A DNA stretch of 64,000 nucleotides from Rutpela maculata. Its lineage: Eukaryota; Arthropoda; Insecta; Coleoptera; Cerambycidae. The stretch is taken from assembly GCA_936432065.2 (NCBI GenBank), contig OW386286.2:118991902-119055901 (forward strand), in the 5' to 3' direction. Below the pieces are notes generated by a model, which searched no databases, was not told the DNA's origin, and saw only the letters and a list, made by a program, of their open reading frames with translations. The translations under genes were made by a program, and so were the position numbers. This document shows, piece after piece, positions 1 to 11,014 of this stretch. The stretch's first letter is position 1. Every line of letters begins with the position of its first letter.

Positions 1-632
1 TAAACAGTTAAACGCCAGCCTGGATTTTATTTTTAACTTCTTGCCCCAGAACGCATTCGAAAACAATTTACCATTTATTTACCAGAACACTGCTCTGAAT
101 AAAACAAGAAATCAATAACAACAAATAAAGTGGGGCTATAAAAACATCAATAATCGTTATTTTACTAAAAATAGTGTTTTACAGTAATTGTCACAAGCCC
201 TTGTAATCTTGTAGGTATGTCCGAGATATATGTTTTTGAATCATTAGATTGTCGTTTTAATGTAGAGATGGTTTATATTTTTTATTACGATGCATAAAGC
301 GAGTATGCACGAAGGATAAAAATAGATTCTATATATGTTTTAATACAAGTATATTATTTTATAAAAATTTTCATTAAAGAAGTTTGTTTTCCTAGTAATG
401 TCACCTCAACGCTTTCTATTTTGCACACATATGTCCGGGTTTGTTTTTCCGTCGAGTTAAGGAAGTATTATTTACAAAGACTAAAAATAGATTCTACATA
501 TGCACTATTATAATGCGAGTATATTATTTTATATATTTCCCATCTTTTATATTTTTATAAATAGGTCTTAGGTATTCTAACACATAATCATATTTCCTAA
601 GTTTATCTCATGAGCCATCTCAGTCGGTCTGT
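1..632. other. AT-rich sequence without recognised genes
   Basis: No ORF of note and no recognised repeat family was seen. The stretch has a motif resembling 'aaaatagattctayatatg' near 318 and again near 484, so part of it may be an old local duplication. Confidence 0.5.
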
Positions 633-743
633 GTTGACATCGACTGGGCCTCACTTCAGTCACCCGGTACCACTTGGGCGGACCTCAAGGCCTCGCCTCG
701 TTGACATCGACTGGGCCTCACTTCAGTCACCTGGTACCACTTG
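633..743. repeat. Direct repeat, two 44-bp units
   Basis: Units at 633-676 and 700-743 begin gttgacatcgactgggcc and end ggtaccacttg; I see a single C/T difference. They are separated by 23 bp. The repeat is GC-richer than its surroundings and lies just upstream of the gypsy A remnant, so it may be part of that element's leader or gag region, but this is not shown. Confidence 0.8.
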
Positions 744-789
744 CTCCAGCCTTATGGGGCTACCCAGGTGTTAGCAGGCGGGCTGAGTC

Positions 790-1540
790 GCCCTAATAAC
801 TACTGATTTCCAACTGTTTTTGGCGGAAAACTGGGCCAATTTCGAGGCAAGCCGATAAGTTTGGAATTAAATGAGGCAACCACTCCAATTTTTTAAAACG
901 CAGGCAGGTTCCATTTGCTTTAAAACCAGTAGTGGAGAAGGAATTGGACAAACTTGTGGAAGAGGGTGTGTTGGAACCCACAGAATATTCCGAGTGGGCA
1001 ACGCCTTTGGTACCGGTTCGAAAAAGCGATGGTCAAATTCGGCTGTGCGGTGATTATCGAAGCACTGTAAATAAAGCCATCAAGAAAAATTCTTATCCTC
1101 TACCAACGATAACAGAAATGATAACCTTAACAGATCCCAGCACAATTTTCTCAAAGATAGATTTGTCACAGGCTTATCAACAGCTACGAGTAGATGATGA
1201 AACTGCAAAAGTGTTGACTGTCAATACACATAAGGGACTTTTCTGGGTCAAGAGACTGCCTTTTGGTATCAATGCAGCCCCAGGACTTTTCCAAAAATTC
1301 ATGGAAATGCTGTTAGTTGGCATTCCTGGAATAAAAATCTATTTAGACGACATCATGATCAGAGGAAAGGATAAAAGAGAGCATGACGACAGACTGTTGC
1401 GTGTATTGGAAAGGTTAGAAAGAGCTGGAGTGACTGTGAAAAGAGAAAAATGTGAAATTGGTAAATCTGAAATTACTTTTCTAGGATATCGGTTAGCAGC
1501 TGATGGAGTCGACCAACAGAGGAGAGAATTAAAGCAATAA
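790..1540 (+). pseudogene. Gypsy A reverse transcriptase fragment (Ty3/gypsy pol)
   Basis: A conceptual frame from about 880 to 1540 encodes a Ty3/gypsy reverse transcriptase core. Its landmarks are VEKELDKLVEEGVLEP, LCGDYRSTVNKA, FSKIDLSQAYQQL, LPFGINAAPGLFQKFM and the catalytic box YLDDIMI at about 1338-1357. The protease and gag regions upstream are not readable. The frame is open back to 932 without an ATG, because it is the inside of a polyprotein. Near 1515 the frame slips by one base: the next recognisable codons (ERIKAIKEAP) are in another frame, giving a stop at 1538-1540. The thumb/connection and first part of RNase H are then missing. It is a dead internal copy; the family call is secure, the lineage within Ty3/gypsy is not. 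Confidence 0.9.
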
Positions 1541-1560
1541 AGGAGGCACCGAGGCCAACC

Positions 1561-1561
1561 A

Positions 1562-1601
<40 letters not shown>
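1561..1601. repeat. (TAT)n microsatellite inside gypsy A
   Basis: Twelve TAT triplets at 1564-1599 sit exactly between the end of the RT segment (reading ...APRPTN) and the middle of RNase H (YGIAAILSH from 1599). Roughly 75 codons expected in a gypsy pol at this junction are absent. Confidence 0.9.
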
Positions 1602-2743
1602 GGTATCGCAGCGATTTTATCACATCGAGAGAATGGCATTGAGAAACTGATTGCCTTAAGGAAGCACTGTCTATGGTTGAAGTTAAACACTTTCATCAAT
1701 TCATGGCAGGACGTCAGTTCATTATTACAACAGATCATATGCCGCTCTTGGGATTATTCAATAAAAAAAAACCAATTCCAGCAATTCTGTCACCGAGGAT
1801 GCTACGATGGTGTTTGACTTTAAGCGCCTATGATTATACTGTCGAATTCAGGAAGGGTACTGAAAATGCAAATGCAGACTGCTTGAGTCGTGTCCCACAA
1901 CAACAAGAAGCCGATGAAATGGAATCACCAGGGGATATATTGTTGCTTGAGTCCAATAACCGACCAATTGCCATTGAGGAAATCCAAAAACTTACCAATG
2001 AAGAGAAGACGTTGAGAGACGTAAGATATTGGACATGGCACCAGTGGCTGAATGCGGAGCTGGAAGAAGAGTACAAACCTTACCACCGAAGAAAGTCTGA
2101 GATTTCTGTGTACAAAAATTGCCTGCTTTGGGGAAATCGGCTGATCGCGCCGAAGGAGACACATGGGATTTTTATGAAATTGCTTCATGCAAATCGCCCA
2201 GGAGTGGTAGCCATGAAAGCATGCGCTCGAAGTTATGTGTGGTGGCCAAATATCGACCAAGAAATCGAAAACTGTGTGGCAACTTGTCATACATGCCAAA
2301 TTCATCAAAACAACCCGGCAAAAGCACCACGTCAGAGTTTGGAGCCTACCACAAACCCGTGGTCAATGCTTCATGTTGATTTTGCAGGACCTTACAGAGA
2401 AAAAGTTTTCTTGATTGTGGTGGACGCAATGTCAAAATGGCTAGAGGTTGATATTGTCAAATCAATAGCCTCTAGCGAGGTTATCAAGAGCTTAACGAAA
2501 ATATTTGCGAGGCTGGGCATTCCAGACAAGGTGGTTTCTGACAATGGACGTTCCTCTGACTCTGAGGAACCGCACGATTTCTATAAAAAGAATTTGATCG
2601 CATACAGTACTATTTCACCATATCACCCTTCAAGTAACGGTCAAGCAGAGAGAATGGTACAGGTCACTAAGAAAGGTTTGGCAAAATTGGAAGAAGGCGA
2701 CCTTGGTTTACACAAAACTTGCCCAACTCTAGTGTTTATATAG
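1599..2743 (+). pseudogene. Gypsy A RNase H end plus integrase fragment
   Basis: This is the second part of the same pol. Residual RNase H (YGIAAILSH, then ITTDHMPLLGLF and NADCLSRVP) is followed by the integrase HHCC finger (H at HANRPG, C pair in CVATCHTCQ) and the catalytic core (DFAGPY, VVSDNG, NGQAERM). The spacing between the second D and the E is 35 residues, as in a normal DD35E core, but the segment after SDNG is diverged (RSSDSEEP). The frame is open from 1673 to 2743, where the end LGLHKTC is not gypsy-like; the element is cut off near 2705-2740. The C-terminal integrase, the LTRs and the N-terminal half are absent, so this copy cannot transpose. Confidence 0.9.
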
Positions 2744-2744
2744 G

Positions 2745-3250
2745 TTGCACCGCTGTTCGACAGCGAAAGAAATTGAAGACATTTTACAATATTCTTTATT
2801 TCCTTTTCGACTCTATAGAGTATAGGTATTGTCAGCACAATTTTTCATATAAAATTACATTCTCTAAAGTAGGTATATCACATAGTGCATTTAACACAAA
2901 CAAACAAAACTAACTAATATAACAAATTATACAATAAATAACAAATTTTAAATTCTATTAAAATATTCGTCAGTAGAATAGTAGGCATTGTTGGCGAAAT
3001 ACACCTTTACCTCTTTTTTAAACTTTATTTTGTTTTTAATGGTATGCAGATATGTAGGAAGGTGATTATATGTCTGACTAAAAGAAGGATTATATCACTT
3101 AATTTAATTACTGCCGGCAAACACAACTCTACTGCAAGATAGCAGTGCCACTGGTCTCAACCTGGAATATGATGCAATTTGCTTTCATTGTCTTAGAATG
3201 ATGGACACATGCAAACTGATTTCTGTGCATTTTTATTGCAAGCACCTTCT
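2745..3250 (-). pseudogene. LINE 3' end (C-terminus of RT ORF and 3' UTR)
   Basis: On the minus strand, around 3060 down to 2955, the translation contains SQTYNHLPTYLHTIKN then YYSTDEYFNRI before a stop. This parallels the C-terminus of the LINE at 13840-13968 (FNKLPDNIKN... YYTVDEYF). The 3' UTR would run to about 2745. Further upstream, to about 3250, coding sense is broken by frameshifts. The 3' end abuts the truncated gypsy A. Assignment rests on the shared C-terminal motif only. Confidence 0.55.
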
Positions 3251-4082
3251 CATAGTAGTATTCATTAAACATTAATAGTTATCGATATATTTATAAAAAC
3301 TATTAATAGTTGTATATGTCAAATAAATTACGCAAATAATGTTATGTAGGAATGAAACTATTTTTTTTATTAGAAAGAAGGAGCATATAGGTAAAACCAC
3401 AACTGTAAATAAAGAAATAAATACATTTTGTCTCTAAATAATCATTATAAAAAAAATAAAGTAGGCCATTCAACAAAATCAAAATGTTTAGAAAGTTTAT
3501 AAATACATATATAAAATGTTTTCATTAGAAACGGACATGAGACAGGGCAGGTTAAAATCGGGTTGTAACATTTTCGAAAGTGCTTCACGAGATTCACAGA
3601 ATGCATATTTGATTATTCTCATATATTCTCATAGATGATTTGAAGTTTGGCAACATTGTGGATCACTGTTTGGTCTTGGATATTTTACATTGTAAGGTTT
3701 CACCCAAATACTATCGCTGTACTCTCGAATACTATCGATAGCTTCCGATAATATAAGATAAGATAATTTATTGGTGTTATTTATACAATATAATATATTT
3801 ACACGTAATAAATGACTTTCGATACTATCCATATACTATCGATGTTTAAGGAACTCCATCTCATAATAATACTACTCTCAAAGTCATTCGTCATATGGTT
3901 CAGATAAACAATGATATGCCGCATAAATAAACAACCTCACAGATGTACTTTCTTTCTATTGCACGTTGCCTCACACACAAGTGTAGAGCAGCACAGTAGC
4001 ATCCTTTCCAATGGTATTAGAATTCTTTGATTAAAAAACAAACCATAGTTACATTAAATATAACAACTATAACCACCCAAAT
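3251..4082. other. AT-rich sequence, nothing recognised
   Basis: Low-complexity AT-rich sequence. A cluster of TATCGAT-containing words is seen at 3705-3842 (actatcgatag, tactatcgatg). No ORF or named repeat was recognised. Confidence 0.4.
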
Positions 4083-5896
4083 TGACCATTCACGTGAATG
4101 ACTGGTAGATTGTTACAATATATATATATTTAATAAATGCCTATATATGGGCTAGTCACATGTTTGATAGTTAAAAATAAATAATATTTATAAAAATTCA
4201 TGATTTGAAAATTAATATGTATTTTCTTTTTCAGTGACCAGAAGAGGGTGAAGAATGCAAAATTCTAAATCGACCATTCACATGAATGACTGGTTATCGT
4301 GGTGAAAGGGTAAATAATGACATAGATTGTTACAATCTATATATTTACTAAATGCCTATATTTAGGTCAGTCATATCCCAGACAGCACTCGATAGCCTTA
4401 TGACAACCACTGGCCAAACTTGGAGGATAAGAGGGATGTCCTGGGGACGTCCTAAACTGGGTTAATCCCCATTTCGGACTTCCTATGGATATCCTTTTGG
4501 TACTAATTGGGATTGCCCATGGATGTCTTCAATGGAATAGCCCATGGTCGTCCATAGGAAGAAAAAGGGACCAATTGGCTTAAAATCTGGACAACCACAG
4601 ACATCCACACATAGTTGTATCTGGTTACCCATAGTATCTACACAGGATCAAAATTGATCTTGTGTAAAATCGTGATTGCTGTAGGCGATTTAAAATTTGG
4701 GGTATACTCACCCTCCTTGCGTAATAAATAAATCTCATATTGTAAAAAAATTAACTCTCGTAAAAGAGGCATTTGCAAGATATGTGCATTTCCTGCATAG
4801 TGGATAGACTACACAACCTGTAGTTTCAGGCTTACTAGGTGAGTATCACAACAGAAGTAATTTGCACCTTGCAAGGAGAGCCATCTAACATGAATTATTG
4901 AAAGTAGCGCTAAGAACGAGCTATAGTCTGTTTTTAAACCAGGAGGACTGAATGTAGAAGTCCCATTCACACCATAGACGTAACCAAAAAATACACTAGA
5001 ACCTTTTTGGCATTTTGAGCAACCAACAATACACCACAATAGTATATTTGTGTGCATTTCAATACATTATATAATTCATCGACCTCTATTTGACCTTTAC
5101 GTATTTGATACACCATCCATACCATTTACGCAATATAAAGGCACCAAGTAATTAGCCACTTTTACCTTCAGATTTATACAAAAGTGATTGAAAACTGATA
5201 TATAATGTGCAAACGATAAAATAGAAATTAAAACAAAATAATTTATGACATGAAATTAAAATTTATTATATGTCAAAATTTACGACTATTGCCCTGTGTA
5301 AGGCGGATCCAATCACAGATGTATTTAGCACGGTAAATTTGAAACGGTCCTCCTTAAAAACAGACTATAGCCATATCCTCATTTTGGCTGTTATTAAGAC
5401 CATATTTTTTAAGTAATGTCTTTGTCAATAAAATTCATTCGTCACAATGAAAGTATAATGCAAATATAAACTAAATAAAAAAATTCTCATTTGTACCTTA
5501 GGTGAATTTATCAATTATCATGAATTTGGGACCTACATCAGCCCAACAAGTTGACCTATGGGGCACTAGGGATAGCATTTGGTTATCCCTATATAGGTTT
5601 TAAATAGGACATCAATAATCCTAACCTATAGATAGTCATATAGGTTATCCAATGGATATCCCTATTTTGGCTGTTATTAGGACCAAAGAATAACCAACCA
5701 GTGAACTTCCTATCGACATCCCAAATGAACAATCCATTTATCGGATATACGGGATCATTTTAGGATATCCCGTGGCTATCCTCTGCTGTGTGGGATGTTC
5801 GATAGTTAACAATAATTAACATTTATAAAAAAAATTCGTGGTTTGAGAATTAATATGTATTTTCTTTTTTAGTGACAGCGGAGGGTGAAGAATGCA
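4083..5896. repeat. Tandemly duplicated repeat unit, second copy split by an insertion
   Basis: Unit 1 spans about 4083-4263. Unit 2 starts at about 4270 and resumes at 5795-5896. Both contain a palindromic start (ccattcacgtgaatg in unit 1), attgttacaat, aaatgcctatat, attaatatgtattttc and gagggtgaagaatgca in the same order. Comparison of the two units gives the empty site of the insertion 4377-5794. No coding function was seen. Confidence 0.75.
4377..5794. mobile_element. Palindrome-rich non-autonomous DNA transposon (about 1.42 kb)
   Basis: The ends are imperfect inverted repeats: the left end starts cccagacagcactcgatagcc and the right end, read inward, cccacacagcagaggatagcc, 17 of 21 matching. 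Unit 1 of the flanking duplication provides an empty site, so the boundaries are well set; the flanks share only AT, a possible 2-bp target duplication. The first and last 250 bp are crowded with short palindromic words (ggatatcc, ggacgtcc, ggatgtcc). A longer internal inverted pair exists (ctatagtctgtttttaa near 4920 against ttaaaaacagactatag near 5353). No transposase ORF is present. The superfamily is not assigned. Confidence 0.75.
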
Positions 5897-6264
5897 AAAA
5901 TTTATTTCTCTTAATTTGTAATACCTACTTTTTTTCTAATAAAAATCATTGAAATTCAGTAAAACTACAAATATTTAGTTTTATTAGGGCGATTAAAAAA
6001 GGCCATAAAAATATCAAAGTCGACGCTATTACACGATGACAAGCGTACTACAGACCCATATTTCAAATATTTGCTTATTAGAATAATGAACAAAATAATA
6101 CTAGAGATTTAAAAATCGTGTTTTTGGTAGAAAATTAAAGATGTTTCTGGTAAATTAAAAAATCTTATTCTGTTTTGCATCAAGATGGAATATCTTATGC
6201 ATTGGTAGACGCATTGCCCGTTCTTCGCGAACATACTTTACATAAGTGTAATGATTTATCTACT
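5897..6264. other. AT-rich sequence, nothing recognised
   Basis: No ORF, inverted repeat or known family was seen here. Confidence 0.4.
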
Positions 6265-6783
6265 AATAGTATATGGGCCAGCTAACATATTGGTATAATT
6301 TGGGGGTACTAATTTTCCTTCATATCGCAGAGATAGCAAAAAACTATGACTGCCATCTGAAAGTGGTAGCTAATAAAAATGGTGGCCAATCCAAGATGGC
6401 TGATTTAGACGTTTAAAAAAACGATTGTATCTCTATAAGTTATTGTCTGATTTCAGTGTTCTTTTTTTTAAATGACAGATTAAATTGTGAAATTTTTGTA
6501 AGTTCCCATTAATTTTTTCCATATAAGCAACCATTAATTAGTAAATCGTTGATTAGTGAAAAATACATTAGTTTTTAAAGATAATTTGTTTGTTTATCAC
6601 AAATTTTCTTAAAAGTAGACATTTTAAAAAAAAATGTTTCCAACAAAAATTGAAGCACAAATGACTATCTTTAGTTTGGTGTATTACACTTGTGTGTTTG
6701 TACAATGTGCACTGAAACAATGCTGTGTGATAAGAATAACAGTATGGGCCAATTTCATAATCGAATTTAAAGTGAGCTTTAAT
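6265..6783 (+). repeat. Interspersed repeat R, copy 1
   Basis: About 520 bp match the reverse complement of 20228-20773 with scattered substitutions and indels. Shared landmarks in order are agtatatgggcca, gggggtactaattttcct, gcagagatagcaaaaaac, ccaagatgg, ttagtgaaaaatac, cacttgtgtgtttg and cagtatgggccaatttc. The two copies lie in opposite orientation 14 kb apart. No coding capacity; the family is unnamed by me. Confidence 0.8.
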
Positions 6784-8274
6784 AGTATATTATTCGAGCG
6801 GTAATGTAGGTAATAACTTATGCAGATGAAAGTTTACATTTTACAATTCATCAAGTGAGTTATTACCATTACCGCAAGTTGAATACTATACTTTATCTAC
6901 GATTATAACAATAAATATTAAATTGAGAAAATTTTGTTTAAAATACGGAGTTTGTTTATTAATAAAATTAACTGTAATATTTAATTTTTGTTCACCCTTT
7001 TATATTTGTTGTCTTCAAAGATTTAGCCACCTTTAAGCGGAGGTAGAATGTTATTTTTAATCGAAATAATGCACAAACTGCTTGTAGACAAAAAATCAGC
7101 TTTGTAGATTAATATTAGGTATGCAACGGAAAATGCAAAACTTCTCAGCGAACTGCAATAGCCCGGAGCGCATATTCGGTCAAAAGTCTTGTTTTTTATG
7201 TTAGAGAAAAAATTAAAAAAGCATCGGAAAGCTCAATCAATTCTCTTTACATAAGCCGTCTACAAATTTTTCGAAAAAAACGATAGTTATCGAGATGTTC
7301 GAGGAAATGTAAGAAATTACACGTTTTCCTATAGAGCATATGCAAATCTTAAAAAAATAATTTTTCTCAGAAACCTTTGTTTCAAAGGGCCAAGATTAAC
7401 GGAGCGTCAAAGTAGTACATGATATTAAGTGAATATCGTATATGAGATCGATTTCAGTTAATTACCGATTAATTACAGTGACAAAATGGAGAAAATTTAC
7501 CAAAAAAAAAAGTCCCAAATCCCGTCCCCTCTAATTCCTTCATTTTTGTCGGAATTCAAAAAATAAAAAAAATAGTTTTAGCAAATTTAAGTCTACTTAA
7601 GTTAACTAAAGTAGTCTTTTGGCGTAGGAGCCAAGATTAAAAAGTTACCAACTGTAGAAGCTCAAAATTTGCGATTTCTTTGCCGTACATGGCCAACATT
7701 TCAGTAGTTATCTCCGAAATGAAAAAAAAAATCAACATTCTTATGGAAGAAAAAGATTCGTAGTGGAAAATACTCGTTTGACCTTATTTTTTATTTCGAG
7801 CTAACTCCCACCGTTTCGGAGATATCTGCGAAAAATAGCAAAAAACAGCTTACATTTCAGAGCCGAAAAAATTGCAAAAACATGCAATCTTGACACGTTC
7901 ATATTTTTCGAAAAACACCATTGGGACGGCCGTACGATGTTGCGACATCAAGAGGAAGTCTTCCAGATAAACCTGATCGTAAATTGCACGGCGAAATTCT
8001 AAAATTCGGCACGGCACGAATGAACCAAAAGTAGCATTTTGTGACATTTCAGAAAATCTTTATAGATATTAACGCGAATAATCTGTCACTACCTCCCTGG
8101 CTCCACCTTCATGTGTCGCGCGTTACGTCGATTGGACAGGCTAGGCATGAAGATAAAGGTGATTGGCTCTGTACCTAGCGTGAGTTATAATAACTCACGC
8201 ATTATAACTCACGCTGTTTGTTTATGGATACTATTAATTGATCAAAAGCAGTTCATTAATTAGAGTAGATAAAT
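6784..8274. other. Non-coding AT-rich stretch with a palindromic patch
   Basis: No convincing gene. A 65-codon minus-strand frame at 7850-8047 has no motif I recognise. At 8179-8217 the word gtgagttataataactcac is followed by attataactcacgc, forming a short inverted/direct repeat. The sequence around 7696 and 7808 repeats phrases like ttatctccgaaatg and ttcggagatatctg, perhaps from an old repeat. Confidence 0.4.
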
Positions 8275-8300
8275 AAAAAACCGCTGCCCAAGGAATCACT
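8275..8300 (-). repeat. Solo fragment of the (CTGT)n foldback family inner end
   Basis: The sequence aaaaaaccgctgcccaagg followed by aatcact matches the inner end of the foldback arms at 14605-14630, 63025-63050 and 63172-63195. Only about 26 bp match, so it could be a shared junction word rather than a true copy. Confidence 0.5.
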
Positions 8301-9618
8301 CCCAGTAAATATTAATGTAACTTTACCTCTCTGAGAGGTAAGATTAATAGAACATTTTTATATAAAATATTTTACATAATTTTACATAGCATATACGTAA
8401 AATAATATCATATTTAAGTCAACATATTAACTTAATTACTTATACCCAAGTTTACATATTTGCTACATAATTTTACTTAAAAATGTTTACCTACTTCATT
8501 TTACGACATAGAAGTCATGGAACGCGTCAGTGTAAAATGATGTAAAATCTAACGTTTGTGTTTTTTGATCATTTTTGTGAAAAATTGTGGATGATGTCTT
8601 TTAATAACTTTGATGCAGCACTGTGAACCATAAAGCGTTGTGACTTTTTTAAATATTATTTTATTTGGACGTTTTATTAGTGTAGAGGTTAGGTGCAAAT
8701 TCTACCTCCATGGTGCAAACATAAACATGCCCTCTTGTTTGCGAATTTGGTGTACATACCTATGTTTTAGGTGCACCAGTTTCCAGTGAATGACCCAAAA
8801 GTAAGTTTGTGTTATACCGTTTTTATAAAGATATTTATTTAAATGAAATGTAATCTTTTTATAGGTTAGAATTATTTCACGGGAAATCGTTATTCTCGAC
8901 AGACAATTATATCATTACATGGATTTTGTTGCACAAAAGCTGTCTGTTGGTGCTGTTCCCACATTATTAAGTTCAACTGAATCCAGCGTAAGAAGTTGTA
9001 ATTCAAGGAAACCCAGATCTTAATAGTGACCAAAAGCTTTTGCGAAGTACTATGCATATAGGTATGGTTATTGTTTACCGACATCTTATAGCACCTACTT
9101 TGTGTTCGTTATTGTATTGTACATATATATTTCAAGGTTTTGTATGTGTAAAGTAGGCTAATATTTTCCTTCAATTTTTCTTTTGTCCAAAATTGGCTTC
9201 AGCATGTCAAAATACTTCAGAAAAATTAGATCAGAACCTAAGGACAAAACCATTGCCCCTTTTTAGGGGATAAAAGGGGTGGTAACCAAAAACTGATAAT
9301 TTTTTTTTTAATATCAGAATCGGTTTCAACATGCTAAAAAACAGGATTAGATGGTTCTGATCAAAAGCGCAGCCCCTTTTTTTTTGTTGTCTTGTGATTA
9401 ATGATATTGCTTGTATCGCCATTAAAAAAATTAATTCATTATAAAACTACGAAGAAAACTAGAATTGTCTGAACCTTTATGGTTAATTTTGTTGCAATGA
9501 ATTAAGACAATTAAGATTTGTCATTATTAAGAATATGCTTCTGGTAGAATTAAATCATCTTGGTAAAGGACCCCGCACATTTTCTTATATCAAATGGCTC
9601 TCGGTGAATGTAATCTAA
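8301..9618. other. AT-rich sequence, nothing recognised
   Basis: No gene was seen. A short phrase, atcagaacctaaggacaaaa at 9230, resembles gatgagaaccttaggacaag near 41449, and cttcagcatgtcaaaatact at 9199 resembles text near 41426, so this section shares a minor repeat with the inside of the giant element. Confidence 0.4.
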
Positions 9619-9844
9619 TATATAAAAATCTCGTGTCACAGTGTTTGTTATCGAACTCCTCCGAAACGGCTTGACTGATTTTTATGAAATTTTTTGTGTA
9701 TATTTGGTAGGTCTGAGAATAGGTCGTAGGCTATTTTTTATACCCCTAGGTGATAAGTCTGGCCCTATCCAGAAATTTTCTTTTTATTTTTTGGACAAAA
9801 ATTTATAATTTATATGGTAAAACAAGGTTTGCTGGTCAGCTAGT
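9619..9844 (+). mobile_element. Helitron/Helentron-like 3' end fragment
   Basis: The stretch begins near tataaaaatctcgtgtcaca, continues with ctcctccgaaacggcttgac and ggtaggtctgagaat, and ends gctggtcagctagt. I recognise this as a widespread arthropod repeat whose copies end in CAGCTAGT, compatible with the CTAGT-type 3' ends of Helitron-related elements. There is no ORF. The family call is from memory of the pattern and should be checked against Repbase/Dfam. Confidence 0.55.
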
Positions 9845-10474
9845 AGTATAATATAATTTAATATTTATACAAAAAAAGCTTAAGAAACAGTAACAAGTTC
9901 GAAAACTGAATCGTTGATTGTTTACTTTTCAGTGGCGTTATAATTAACAATTTGTTTATATGACTGTTAAAGAAACTACCTTTATCATGGGATTCTTACA
10001 AGATTGATGCACTCGTCTACAACTTATGCATGAAAAAAGTACTGCTTTACACACTTGTTCCATAAATAAGTAGGTATTTTAAAATTATTTAAAACAATTT
10101 TTTGGCAATTATTTAACAAATGCATTTTTTTCACGCTTCACGGCTCCCAATTGGCGTAGAAAACCCCGTTTTTTTAAATTGTTTCTTTTTTTGTGATCTT
10201 TTGAAGCATTCTAATAATTTTTAATTGTTTAATTCTGAGAAAAAAAATTCTTTATAAAAAATTTAAAATGATTTTAAATAGTTTAAAAAAATTGTGTTAA
10301 CACCACTGAAGAGTAGGAGAAAAATCTACATTCTAAAACAAATTGTTCTATGACTTGATGCACTTAAACAGTCAACGGTTCAATTTTTGACTTAGTTATT
10401 GTTTTTTTGGCGTTGTTATAACCATTTCCACTTGAAATTTCGTGTGATGATTTAATGGGCTTATTTAGCATATT
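9845..10474. other. AT-rich sequence, nothing recognised
   Basis: No ORF or repeat family was recognised. Confidence 0.4.
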
Positions 10475-10933
10475 TTTACTTCCACGTCCAGTGGAAGTAT
10501 AGTAACGACAAAAAAATTTTTAAAAATTTTTATTGTCCAAATACGCTTAAAATGTCATGAAACGTCGAGATTTTAAGCTTGAGCGAAAAAAATTTTCTGT
10601 CTGTCTGTCTGTCTGTCTGTCTGTCGGTCTGTCGGTCTGTCGGTCTGTCTGTCTGTCGGTCTGTCTGTCTGTCGGTCTGTCTGTCTGTCGGTCTGTCTGT
10701 AACTTTTTTTTGTGCGCACGTTTACTCTGGAACCGTTTAAGATATTGACTTGAAATTTGGTACACATATGTACTTTAACGAGATCTAGAACTAGATTATA
10801 TTTTCATCTTGTTCCGTCGAAGGGTTGGGGGGTAAATTGTGGTAAATTTGGAGTAAATGGGTAAATCAAGCAGGTAAGAGTCCATGAAATTGGTATTTAG
10901 TATATACAAGAGAAGCTAAGGTCTCAAAAAAAT
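10475..10933 (+). mobile_element. Foldback family F, left arm (outer part), split by a LINE
   Basis: It starts with a terminal hairpin (acttccac-gtcca-gtggaagt), then the (CTGT)n tract, then the conserved block up to gtctcaaaaaaat. The same order occurs at 62276-62724 and, inverted, at 17299-17952 and 63164-63854. The arm continues at 14314 after the inserted LINE. It has no coding capacity; the plus and minus frames across the CTGT tract are simple-repeat artefacts. Confidence 0.85.
10597..10700. repeat. (CTGT)n / (CTGTCGGT)n microsatellite
   Basis: A run of ctgt units interspersed with cggt variants lies inside the left arm of family F. The equivalent tract in the 62.3 kb copy has a different CTGT/CGGT pattern, as expected for a fast-changing tract. 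Confidence 0.95.
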
Positions 10934-11014
10934 ATAGAAGAGCAGGGCTAAAGAAGAATTACCTCGACCAAATTCTTTTTTAGTAAAATAAAATGTAGAA
11001 GCAGTCCGGAACTA

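Noticed and set aside
1339..1738. Minus-strand frames with poly-Ile or poly-Asn across gypsy A
   Set aside because: Shadow frames of the pol coding strand plus the (TAT)n tract.
10547..10767. Overlapping frames rich in TDRQ or CLSV repeats on both strands
   Set aside because: They are translations of the (CTGT)n tract; frames stay open only because the period lacks stops. The same occurs at 62337-62557.
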